64,000 bases of DNA, from NCBI RefSeq assembly GCF_000576555.1, contig NZ_CP007145.1, positions 3,348,001-3,412,000 of the forward strand. Direction: 5' to 3'. Source of the stretch: Hymenobacter swuensis DY53. Its GTDB lineage: Bacteria; Bacteroidota; Bacteroidia; Cytophagales; Hymenobacteraceae. Shown here one piece after another: positions 50,760 to 58,145 of this stretch (positions are counted from its first letter, which is position 1; every line of letters begins with the position of its first letter). The notes under the pieces were generated by a model, which saw only the letters and a list, made by a program, of their open reading frames with translations, had not been told where the DNA came from and did not search any database. Made by a program: the position numbers and the translations under genes.

Positions 50760-50789
50760 GCTGTAAGGCCTACTGCCGGGCCGCGTCTA
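50760..50789 (+). promoter_or_regulatory. ECF-type promoter P3
   Basis: GCTGTAAGG at 50760-50768, 14 bases, GCGTCTA at 50783-50789, then TCCGGG. It precedes the methionine-rich gene by 49 bases. Only the two elements and TAAGGCC agree with P2; the spacer differs, which argues for functional conservation. Confidence 0.82.
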
Positions 50790-50838
50790 TCCGGGCAACA
50801 CCACACATGTTTCACGTTTCACTTTTCCTCTCTTCCCC

Positions 50839-51117
50839 ATGCGTACCAACCTGTTCTTCGCCCCCGGCTCCCTGCTACTCGCCGCCGTCTTCTGCCTCGG
50901 CACGCTCCTGCCCAACCCCACCTTCGCCCAAGGCGACAAAATGCAGGGCGACAAGATGAAAACCGATAAGATGGCCGACAACAAGATGGCTGACGGCAAA
51001 ATGACCGATGGTAAGATGTCGGATGGCAAAATGGTCACCAGCAAAATGAGTTCGGCAAAAACCGCCAAGAAAGCCCCCAAGAGCAAAATGGCCGACCACA
51101 AGATGGACAAGATGTAA
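50839..51117 (+). CDS. Secreted Lys-Met pentapeptide-repeat peptide (MrpX-like)
   Basis: 92 residues: signal peptide to about Ala30, then a 62-residue mature peptide made of Lys, Met, Asp, Gly and Ala. Met occurs at 35, 40, 45, 50, 55, 60, 65 and 70, strictly every five residues and always after Lys (DKMQG, DKMKT, NKMAD, GKMTD), then at 84, 89 and 92. The only cysteine lies in the signal peptide. Resembles the MXKDX pentapeptide family and Azospira MrpX, a sacrificial methionine peptide that quenches hypochlorite and is recycled by a YedY enzyme. It has its own promoter P3. Function is inference from composition and neighbours. Confidence 0.85.
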   Translation: MRTNLFFAPGSLLLAAVFCLGTLLPNPTFAQGDKMQGDKMKTDKMADNKMADGKMTDGKMSDGKMVTSKMSSAKTAKKAPKSKMADHKMDKM

Positions 51118-51144
51118 CCACGCCCCGGCTGCCGGCAGCAGTTG

Positions 51145-51200
51145 CCCAGAACCCATCAGGCCCCGGCTACCTCTGTAGTCGGGGCCTGATGGGTTCTGGG
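51145..51200. terminator. 26-bp stem between convergent genes
   Basis: CCCAGAACCCATCAGGCCCC (from 51145) pairs with GGGGCCTGATGGGTTCTGGG (to 51200), with one G-T pair near a four-base loop. Serves the methionine-rich gene and the convergent reductase gene. Confidence 0.8.
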
Positions 51201-51213
51201 GGCTAGTGGCGGG

Positions 51214-52125
51214 CTACACGTCCGCGTACACGCCGTCGGTTATCAATTCCCGGTTCAGCCAGGCCCCTGCTTTGGCTCCCTGCGCTACGGCCGCTGCTAC
51301 CTGCCGCATGCCGGTGGTGGCGTCGCCGGCCGCAAACAGGTTGGGCACGTTGGTTGCGCAGACTTCTGTCACCTGAATAAGGCCGGCTTCGGTGAGCGAG
51401 CAGCCCAGCTGCCGGGCCAGGTTACCGGGCAGGCGCGTGGGGAAACGGGCAAATACCGCTTCCAGCGGATGCAGTTGGCCATCAGCCGTACGCAGCCCGG
51501 ACAGGTAGCCGCCTTGGTGAGGAATATCCAGAACGGGTTCTTCTACGACGGGCACCTGATGCGTTTGCAGCAGGGCCTGTTGCTCAGGGGTAAAATCGGC
51601 GGGGCCGTTGGTGAACACCGTCAGCTTGCGGCTCCAGTTGCGCAGCAGCGCCACCAGCTCCGCCGCCACGGCCCCGTTGGCAAGCAAGCCCAGGTGCTGC
51701 CCCCGCACCTCGTAGCCGTGGCAGTACGGGCAGTGCAGCACCGAAATGCCCCAGCATTCGGCCAGCCCCGAAATCGGCAGCAACTCGTCTACCACGCCGG
51801 TAGCCAGCAGCAGCTTGCGCGCTGTCACTTTCGCGCCATCGGCCATTTTCACTTGGAAGCCTGTCGCCTCAGCCGTAGCCGCAACTACCTCGCTATTCAG
51901 GAACGCCACCGTGGGATACCGCGCCACCTGCTCCCGCGCTACCGTGGCCAGCTGAGTGGGCGTCGCACCGTCCTGGGTCAGGAAGCTGTGCGAGTGGGGC
52001 GTCTGGCGGTTGGCGGGCCGTTGCGTATCCACCACCAGCACCCGGCGCATCGAGCGGCCCAGCAGCAGCGCCGCACTCAGCCCGGCGTAGCTTCCGCCTA
52101 CTATCACTACATCATATGCTTCCAT
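51214..52125 (-). CDS. Thioredoxin-reductase-like FAD oxidoreductase
   Basis: 303 residues. FAD motif YDVVIVGGSYAGLSAAL, NAD half with GLLANGAVAAELVALLRN, and the redox pair Cys132/Cys135 in LHCPYCHGYE, then NLFAAGDATTG. The CPYC pair and sequence suit the TrxB-like family of small-molecule disulphide reductases rather than canonical TrxB (CATC). It is convergent with the methionine-rich gene, and could belong to the same stress response, but no ECF-type promoter was seen before it. Confidence 0.9.
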   Translation of the reverse strand: MEAYDVVIVGGSYAGLSAALLLGRSMRRVLVVDTQRPANRQTPHSHSFLTQDGATPTQLATVAREQVARYPTVAFLNSEVVAATAEATGFQVKMADGAKVTARKLLLATGVVDELLPISGLAECWGISVLHCPYCHGYEVRGQHLGLLANGAVAAELVALLRNWSRKLTVFTNGPADFTPEQQALLQTHQVPVVEEPVLDIPHQGGYLSGLRTADGQLHPLEAVFARFPTRLPGNLARQLGCSLTEAGLIQVTEVCATNVPNLFAAGDATTGMRQVAAAVAQGAKAGAWLNRELITDGVYADV

Positions 52126-52226
52126 TATCCCTGTTTGCTTAAATGCAACAATGATGCAAATATAGAAATTGGCAGAAAAAAACCCAATGAATACTGGGTG
52201 TAGGTGACGAAATAGTTTGGTACTAA

Positions 52227-52793
52227 CTACGCCGCCGCCGCATCGTCGGGTAGCTGTAGGTAGCGGGCCGGAACTTCCTCAGTCAGCCACACACCATTGT
52301 CGGCGCGGTAGAAAGCGTGGCCCTCAGCGTGCATGCGGGCGGCATCTATCCGGAGCACAACCGGCGCGCCGTGGCGGCTGCCCACTTGCCGGGCGGTGGC
52401 ATGGTCGGCGCTCAGGTGCACTTGCTGGCGGCTCATTTTCTGCAGCCCTTCCCGCATGATTTGGGCCTGATGACGGGCCGTCGTGCCGTGGTAGAGCACA
52501 GCCGGCGGCACGGCCGGCGCATAGCCTAACTCCACCACCACCGAATGGCCCTGGCTGGCCCGAATGCGCTGCTGGTCGTCGCTGAGGCGGAAACGCTGCT
52601 TAGGGCTGGTATCCACGATGTGCAGTAGCATCTCGTGGGTGAGGTTGATCTTGTGCGCTTGGGCCTGCCGGAGAAGTTCTTCCACACCTACCCAGCCCTG
52701 CTCGTCCAGCGTCAGGCCCAGGTGGGCCGGATCGTGGCGGAGTACCAAGCTCAAGAGCTTGCTGAGGCGGGTGGTTTCTTTATCAGGTAGCAT
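52227..52793 (-). CDS. kptA: RNA 2'-phosphotransferase
   Basis: 188 residues of the Tpt1/KptA family, which removes a 2'-phosphate from RNA onto NAD+. Conserved pieces: TRLSKLLSLVLRHDPAHLGLTLDEQGWV, RFRLSDDQQRIRASQGHSV, VLYHGTTARH, LSADHATARQVGSRHG and FYRADNGVWLTEEVPARYL. Bacteria lack the tRNA-splicing pathway of eukaryotes, so its natural substrate is unclear; roles in NAD-dependent RNA or DNA end modification are discussed for such proteins. Confidence 0.95.
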   Translation of the reverse strand: MLPDKETTRLSKLLSLVLRHDPAHLGLTLDEQGWVGVEELLRQAQAHKINLTHEMLLHIVDTSPKQRFRLSDDQQRIRASQGHSVVVELGYAPAVPPAVLYHGTTARHQAQIMREGLQKMSRQQVHLSADHATARQVGSRHGAPVVLRIDAARMHAEGHAFYRADNGVWLTEEVPARYLQLPDDAAAA

Positions 52794-52815
52794 AGATCTT
52801 AACTTCGAATGTTGA

Positions 52816-53313
52816 TTACCCTGGGCTAGATTTGATCAAGCCACTACATTGGTCGTTGCGTAACTTCTCGAATAATAGCGTTATCGTTTCTATTTGCTCA
52901 ATCATTTTATTTGACTCGTTGGCATGGCCACTCCTCACCGAAGCCTGAATGCTATTCAACAGCAAGCCAATTAACTTCTTTTCAGGCCGATGAGCGGCTG
53001 AACTTGTCGTCAGTATAGCCAGCATTTCAGCCGTTGTCCGTCTCCACTGTGTCAGTGAGTAGTTGCCATTGGGGCCGCCCCAGATTTCATCCGCCGCTTC
53101 GTCGTCTTGGCCATCATCTTCCCATTCGCAGATAGAGCAAATTTCATAGCCCGCCCGCTCACCCAATGTCGGATAGCCACAGGCTGGGCAGGTATTCAGC
53201 TTCGCTGCTTCATGCTTTAGCTGATTCAAGCAACAATCGATTTTCGGGAAATAGGCTGCAAAAAACTGACGCCTTTGTTGAAGCTCGTGTAATTGTGCTG
53301 CATTAATTTCCAT
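52816..53313 (-). CDS. CPCC-type cysteine-rich protein
   Basis: 165 residues from the ATG at 53313. Central CPACGYPTLGERAGYEICSICEWEDDGQDD and EIWGGPNGNYSLTQWR match the Cysteine-rich CPCC domain, with four zinc-binding Cys. An N-terminal helix and a C-terminal helical extension flank it. CPCC proteins often occur near toxin immunity or mobile loci; none is seen here. Composition is lower in GC than its neighbours. Confidence 0.8.
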   Translation of the reverse strand: MEINAAQLHELQQRRQFFAAYFPKIDCCLNQLKHEAAKLNTCPACGYPTLGERAGYEICSICEWEDDGQDDEAADEIWGGPNGNYSLTQWRRTTAEMLAILTTSSAAHRPEKKLIGLLLNSIQASVRSGHANESNKMIEQIETITLLFEKLRNDQCSGLIKSSPG

Positions 53314-53318
53314 GACGC

Positions 53319-54254
53319 TTACACCACCTGCCCCAGCCCGAACAGCAGCGTGAACACCAGCGTGGTGAGGGCCATTTGCTTGAGCAGCGGGTCGAGCTGC
53401 ATGGAATCCTGGCGCTGCCACACGGCGGCGGCGTTGCGCACCAGCAACGGGGCGCTCTGCAGAAACAGCCACTGCCAGGGTGAGCGGTAGGTAAGCAGCA
53501 CGTAGAGCACGGCGCATACCAGGCCGGCCGTGAGTAGCACCACGTGATACACGCGGGCCCGCTGCGGCCCCAGGCGCACCGGAATGGTGATTTTGCCGGC
53601 CAGCGCATCGGAGCGAATGTCACGGATGTTGTTCACGTTGAGTACGGCCGTAGCGAAGCAGCCCAGCGCGGCGGCGGGCAGCAGCACCGACAGCGGCAGC
53701 GTGCCAGCCTGCAGAAAATACGTGCCGCACACGCCCACCAGCCCGAAAAACACGAACACCGACACGTCGCCCAGTCCGGCGTAGCCATACGGTTTGGAGC
53801 CGGCCGTATAGTTCACCGCCGCCCAGATAGCCGAAAGGCCCAGCACGAAAAAGGCCAGGAAAATCCAGGCGCCGGCCGTGCCCAGGGCCACCCACAGTAG
53901 CAGCAGCCCGCTCAGCAAAGAAAGCGCCCCAAACAGGCCCATGCCCTTCTTCATCTGCGCTGGCGTGATGGCGCCGCTTTGCACGGCCCGTTGCGGCCCC
54001 TCGCGGTGCACGCTGTCGGCCCCGTTCTGCGAGTCGCCGTAGTCGTTGGCTAGGTTGCTCAGGATTTGCAGCAGAATGGTCGTCAGGGCGGCCAGCCCGA
54101 CTACGCTGCCCCGAAAGTAGCCGTTGCTGGCGGCCAGGAAGCCGCCGGCCATGATGCTGGCCAGCGCCAGCGGCAACGTGCGCGGCCGAAACGCCGAAAT
54201 CCAGGCTTTGGCGGGGCTAGCTGGTGCGGGAGCGGCGGGAGAAGAAGTTGCCAT
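53319..54254 (-). CDS. menA: 1,4-dihydroxy-2-naphthoate polyprenyltransferase
   Basis: 311-residue UbiA-family membrane enzyme that prenylates DHNA in menaquinone synthesis. First Asp-rich motif NLANDYGDSQNGAD, second NVNNIRDIRSDALAGKITIPVRLG, and about eight to nine membrane helices. WISAFRPRTLPLALA is the typical MenA N-terminus. Six bases before the CPCC gene on the same strand. Confidence 0.93.
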   Translation of the reverse strand: MATSSPAAPAPASPAKAWISAFRPRTLPLALASIMAGGFLAASNGYFRGSVVGLAALTTILLQILSNLANDYGDSQNGADSVHREGPQRAVQSGAITPAQMKKGMGLFGALSLLSGLLLLWVALGTAGAWIFLAFFVLGLSAIWAAVNYTAGSKPYGYAGLGDVSVFVFFGLVGVCGTYFLQAGTLPLSVLLPAAALGCFATAVLNVNNIRDIRSDALAGKITIPVRLGPQRARVYHVVLLTAGLVCAVLYVLLTYRSPWQWLFLQSAPLLVRNAAAVWQRQDSMQLDPLLKQMALTTLVFTLLFGLGQVV

Positions 54255-54327
54255 GAAAGTATTTTGGAGCCGCGTGCGAAGGCGCGGCTCTTCAGAAAGG
54301 CATGTTGGCGAAAGCAGGCTGGATAAC

Positions 54328-54459
54328 TGCCGGAACGAGGTAGAGACGTGTATTCACGTAGCGTCGTTGAACGGCTAGCACTGTGCAGTCTGGATAGACG
54401 AAGATAAACAACCTCAGCAACGACAAGACGCGAATACGCGCTCTACCTCGTTCTGCCGG
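54328..54459. repeat. Family C-related palindromic repeat
   Basis: CCGGAACGAGGTAGAGACG on the left and GCGCTCTACCTCGTTCTGCC on the right pair with few mismatches; inside are CGTCGTTGAACGGC and AACGACAAGACGCGAATACG. It fills the gap between the HAD phosphatase and menA genes. Confidence 0.75.
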
Positions 54460-54471
54460 CTGTAAGCTACC

Positions 54472-55149
54472 CTATGAGGCTTCTAGAGCACCTGTTTCAA
54501 GCGCGGCAATACGGGCAGCCGTCAGCTCCTGGAAATGGGTCACGACTAAGTCAGCGTGACTGAGGTCCTGCAGAGGCGAGTGGATGCTGTTGTAGCCAAT
54601 GCAGTAGAGGCCGGCAGCTTTGGCGGCCGTTACGCCATTGGCCGAGTCTTCTATCACCACACACTCTGCCTGCGAAGATTGCGCCAGCGACGCAGCGTGT
54701 GCAAAAATGGCCGGATCGGGCTTGGAGCGCGGAAAATCCTCGCCACTGACAAGGTGCGAGAAGTACGGCCCCAGCACAAACCGGCGCATCACCCGGTCAA
54801 TTGTCGATTGGGAAGCGGAAGAAGCCAGAATCAGCTCCAGGTTGTGCTGGTGCAGGTCTTCGATGAGGCGGCGCACGCCGTCGAGCAACTCCAGATCCGG
54901 CTTTTCATCAAAGGCGAGGTTGAAGAACTCGCGCTTGGCCAGTACCAGTTCTCCTACCTCATGCGCCAAGCTATGCTTATCCTTGAGGTGCTGATAAACA
55001 TTTTTGGTGGAGCGGCCGGTAAAGGTGGCGTACTCAGCATCCGACACCCCAATGCCCAGCTCCTCAAAGTGTTGGAAATAAGCGTAGCGATGCACCGGCT
55101 CGGTGTCCACTATAACGCCGTCCATGTCGAAAATAACGGTGCGGACCAT
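54472..55149 (-). CDS. HAD-family phosphatase, beta-phosphoglucomutase-like
   Basis: 225 residues. HAD motif I FDMDGVIVDTEPVH with nucleophile Asp, motif II in LILASSAS, motif III lysine in PRSKPDPAIF and motif IV VVIEDSANGVTAAKAAG. A four-helix cap lies between motifs I and II. Substrate might be a sugar phosphate. Confidence 0.9.
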   Translation of the reverse strand: MVRTVIFDMDGVIVDTEPVHRYAYFQHFEELGIGVSDAEYATFTGRSTKNVYQHLKDKHSLAHEVGELVLAKREFFNLAFDEKPDLELLDGVRRLIEDLHQHNLELILASSASQSTIDRVMRRFVLGPYFSHLVSGEDFPRSKPDPAIFAHAASLAQSSQAECVVIEDSANGVTAAKAAGLYCIGYNSIHSPLQDLSHADLVVTHFQELTAARIAALETGALEAS

Positions 55150-55267
55150 GCAGTAAGTTGTAGTTGCGAGGGCGAAGATACTTCCCGCAGCCTATCACTG
55201 CGCTCAGCGGCGGATGGCTTGAACAGCAGTTGCCGCTTCCGTTGCTGGGCGCACTGGTGGCCGGGTG

Positions 55268-55843
55268 TTATTTCTGAATAGCAGCCAGCAACTCCTCGCT
55301 TAGCGGCTTCACTTTAGACGGGTAGAAGCCCTGCACATGCCCCTGCTCATCAATGAGATACTTGCAGAAATTCCAATTCGGCTTTTCGTCTGTCACGCCG
55401 TTTCTGACTTTGCTGCCCAGGTACTGAAACAGCGGTGCGGCATCGGCACCAGCCACGGATACTTTGGAGAAAAGCGGAAACGTCACGCCGAAGTTTTTCT
55501 CACAGAAAGTGGCAATCTGCTCGTTAGTACCTGGTTCCTGACCGCCGAAGTTATTGGCCGGAAAGCCCAGCACCGTTACTTTGCTGCCGTATTTCTGGTG
55601 TAACTCTTCCAGTTCCTTGTACTGCGGCGTGTAGCCACACTCGGAGGCAGTATTTACAATGAGCAGCTTTTTGCCTTTATATTGGCTCAGTTTCGCGTCT
55701 TTGCCATCAATGGTTTTCACCGTAAAATCATACACGGTGCCAGCAACGGGGAGGGTCAGGTCGGTCATGGCGGGAGTTGCGTTACGTGAGGAAATGGAAA
55801 GACCGCCAATAAGCAGCGCGCCCAGCAGAACAAAGGATTTCAT
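55268..55843 (-). CDS. Glutathione peroxidase-family thiol peroxidase
   Basis: 191 residues from the ATG at 55843, with a signal-like N-terminus and a periplasmic or membrane-anchored form possible. Active site: Cys69 in NTASECGYTPQY, Gln102 in NNFGGQEPG, Trp158 in KPNWNF. It has cysteine in place of selenocysteine and so probably uses thioredoxin to reduce peroxides. Frame extends upstream without better start. Confidence 0.92.
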   Translation of the reverse strand: MKSFVLLGALLIGGLSISSRNATPAMTDLTLPVAGTVYDFTVKTIDGKDAKLSQYKGKKLLIVNTASECGYTPQYKELEELHQKYGSKVTVLGFPANNFGGQEPGTNEQIATFCEKNFGVTFPLFSKVSVAGADAAPLFQYLGSKVRNGVTDEKPNWNFCKYLIDEQGHVQGFYPSKVKPLSEELLAAIQK

Positions 55844-56156
55844 GTGCGAAGATTGGGAGATTCTGAAGAAAAACCGGCAGCTATACGCAATGTTCCCTGC
55901 TGGGGCTTCACTAGCGCCACAAGTGGGGGCCTGCGTGGTTGAACGGGTATTTGCGGTTCCTACGACCACCCGCTTGTTCGCCCCCTGCCAATAGACCGCC
56001 GGGGAAGCGTGGTACGACACTAACCCTAGCCTCTGGTATACAAGCGGCCCTAACCCCTACCTGAAGCATACTGCTGCCCCTAGATGTACCGGTCGGAGGT
56101 GCCTTAGGAATGCCAGAATTATATACAAGCAGGCAGGTCGCTACCTAAAAAGGCCC

Positions 56157-56164
56157 TACTTTCG
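56157..56164 (+). promoter_or_regulatory. -7 element TACTTTCG
   Basis: TACTTTCG is close to TAnnTTTG and lies about 38 bases before the ATG at 56202. No matching -33 box stands out. Confidence 0.4.
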
Positions 56165-56201
56165 TCCCTTGTCGCTCACAAACTCCCCTACTGATCTGAT
56201 A

Positions 56202-57293
56202 ATGAGTAAGACTCTCTATTCTGTCATTACTGGAACAGGCAGTTACCTTCCTTCCCGTATTGTCAAAAACGAAGAATTTACTACTTCGTTCTTTTTTGAG
56301 GCCGACGGCAAGCCCCTCACCAAAGCGGGCGCGGAGATTGTAGAGCGTTTCGCCCAAATCACCGATATCCAGGAACGGCGCTACGCCGAAGACGACCAGG
56401 TGGCGTCCGATCTGGCTTACCTGGCGGCTCGTAACCTGTTCGCCAGCTGCAACGCCGACCCCGAACAACTGGACTATATTCTGGTGGCCCACAACTTTGG
56501 GGACGTATCGATGGACAATCGTCGTTCTGATTTTGTACCCACCCTGGCGGCTCGCGTCAAGCACAAGTTGGGCATCGAGAACCCGAAAACTGTTGCCTAC
56601 GATCTGCCGTTTGGCTGTCCCGGCTGGCTGCAGGGCGTCATTCAGGCCGATTACTACCTGCGCTCCGGCGACGCGAAGCGGGTGCTGGTGATTGGAGCCG
56701 AAACCCTTTCCCGGGTGTGCGACCCCCACGACCGGGACAGCATGATTTACGCCGACGGGGCCGGGGCCATCCTGCTGGAAGCCCGGGCAAGCGATACGCC
56801 CATCGGCATTCTGGCTCACGGCACCCGCTCCGATACGGTACAGGCGGCCCATCTGCTGCGCATGGCCGTTTCCTACAATCCCGCGTACCAGGGTGCGGAG
56901 CTGTTTCTGAAGATGGAAGGCCGTAAGCTGTATGAATACGCCCTCAAAACCGTCCCGCAGGCCATCAAGGATACGCTTGACAAAGCTGGGCTATCCATCG
57001 AAGCCATGAGCAAGTTGCTCATTCACCAAGCCAACGGGAAAATGGACGAGGCCATACTCAAGCGCCTGTACGCCCTCTACGACCAGCCCACTGTGCCCGC
57101 CGGCGTAATGCCCATGACCATTTCCTGGTTGGGCAATTCATCGGTAGCCACCCTGCCTACTCTACTGGATCTGATCCTGAAGCACCAGCTGCCGGAAACC
57201 ACCATTGCTGCCGGCGAGAATCTGGTGTTTGCCTCCGTGGGAGCCGGCATGAATTGCAATGCCGTGGTATACCGCGTGCCGGCGGTGAAATAG
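56202..57293 (+). CDS. Beta-ketoacyl-ACP synthase III-like thiolase
   Basis: 363 residues from the ATG at 56202. FabH-type thiolase fold with Cys139 in PFGCPGWLQG, His275 in LIHQANGKM and Asn312 in LGNSSVATLPTLL, the Cys-His-Asn triad. N-terminus ITGTGSYLPSRIV. A longer loop than in E. coli FabH (FFFEADGKPL) is typical of a Bacteroidota subgroup. It may initiate fatty acid or another acyl chain; no acyl carrier protein is beside it, so the housekeeping FabH role is not certain. Confidence 0.9.
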   Translation: MSKTLYSVITGTGSYLPSRIVKNEEFTTSFFFEADGKPLTKAGAEIVERFAQITDIQERRYAEDDQVASDLAYLAARNLFASCNADPEQLDYILVAHNFGDVSMDNRRSDFVPTLAARVKHKLGIENPKTVAYDLPFGCPGWLQGVIQADYYLRSGDAKRVLVIGAETLSRVCDPHDRDSMIYADGAGAILLEARASDTPIGILAHGTRSDTVQAAHLLRMAVSYNPAYQGAELFLKMEGRKLYEYALKTVPQAIKDTLDKAGLSIEAMSKLLIHQANGKMDEAILKRLYALYDQPTVPAGVMPMTISWLGNSSVATLPTLLDLILKHQLPETTIAAGENLVFASVGAGMNCNAVVYRVPAVK

Positions 57294-57386
57294 CGCGGTG
57301 GTGACATGGGGAGTCTGACGTTCTGATTGCGCCACGTACGCAGATTGAACGTCAGACTCCCCATGTCACCACCGCGCTATTTCACC
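57284..57386. terminator. 40-bp perfect inverted repeat between convergent genes
   Basis: The left arm 57284-57323 starts inside the last codons of the FabH-like gene and covers its stop; the right arm 57347-57386 is its exact complement (for example GGTGGTGACATGGGGAGTC with GACTCCCCATGTCACCACC). The loop is 23 bases. It ends just before the stop of the convergent LOG gene at 57389. Stem length is unusual for a terminator. Confidence 0.85.
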
Positions 57387-57388
57387 AC

Positions 57389-57970
57389 TTATGTGGTGCG
57401 CGGGGTAAGCCATTTTTCCAGTGCTACGGGCTGGTAGGCCAGCATTTCATCAAGCAGGCCGTTGGGGTCGGGGTTGCTGAGGAGTTGGTTGCGGTTTTCG
57501 CGGCGGAGCAGGCCTTCATCGGCCATGTGGTCGAGGGCGCGGAGCAGGTGGTCGTAGAAGCCGGCAACGTTGAGTAGGGCCACAGGCTTTTTGTGCAGGC
57601 CCAGTTGGCCCCAGGTCAACACCTCAAACAGCTCCTCCAGTGTACCGAACCCGCCGGGCATAGCCACGAAGCCCTCGGCCAGGTCGGCCATCAGCAACTT
57701 CCGCTCGTGCATACTTTTCACGATGTGCAGCTCCGTGAGGCCGGTGTGCGCCAGCTCCTTATCGGCTAGAAAATCGGGAATTACGCCGATGGCCCGGCCG
57801 CCGTGCTGCATCACGGCATCGGCTACGGCCCCCATCAGGCCTACCCGGCCGCCGCCGTACACCAGCGTGAAGCCCCGCTGGGCCAACGTTTGGCCCATGG
57901 CAGTGGCTTGCTGAGCGAACAATTCGTTGGTGCCGCTGCTGGCACCACAATACACGGCTACGCTTTTCAT
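57389..57970 (-). CDS. LOG-family protein (TIGR00730)
   Basis: 193 residues. VAVYCGASSGTNELF at the start, the PGGFGTLEELFEVLTWGQLG motif with catalytic Arg-Glu context, and YGGGRVGLMGAVADAV. LOG-like phosphoribohydrolases cleave ribose 5-phosphate from AMP-type nucleotides. In bacteria the physiological role is nucleotide or cytokinin-related. Confidence 0.93.
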   Translation of the reverse strand: MKSVAVYCGASSGTNELFAQQATAMGQTLAQRGFTLVYGGGRVGLMGAVADAVMQHGGRAIGVIPDFLADKELAHTGLTELHIVKSMHERKLLMADLAEGFVAMPGGFGTLEELFEVLTWGQLGLHKKPVALLNVAGFYDHLLRALDHMADEGLLRRENRNQLLSNPDPNGLLDEMLAYQPVALEKWLTPRTT

Positions 57971-57977
57971 AGAATGC

Positions 57978-58136
57978 TGTCGTTGCGAGCGGAGCGAAGC
58001 AATCCTTCCTCTTCCGGCTCTGGAGTTTTATCTAAGCGATAAGCCCCTGACGTAGCAACCACGTCAAGGGCTTAGCTGGTTTTTGGGCTTCTGACCTGCG
58101 AAAAGGAAGGTTTGCTTCGCTCCGCTCGCAATGACA
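57978..58136. repeat. Family B palindromic intergenic repeat, copy 2
   Basis: Outer arms TGTCGTTGCGAGCGGAGCG and CGCTCCGCTCGCAATGACA, then GAAGCAATCCTTCC against GGAAGGTTTGCTTC, inner hairpin AAGCCCCTGACGT / ACGTCAAGGGCTT. Matches the copy at 37867 in outer and inner parts. Lies between argS and the LOG gene. Confidence 0.88.
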
Positions 58137-58145
58137 GAGGGCTGA

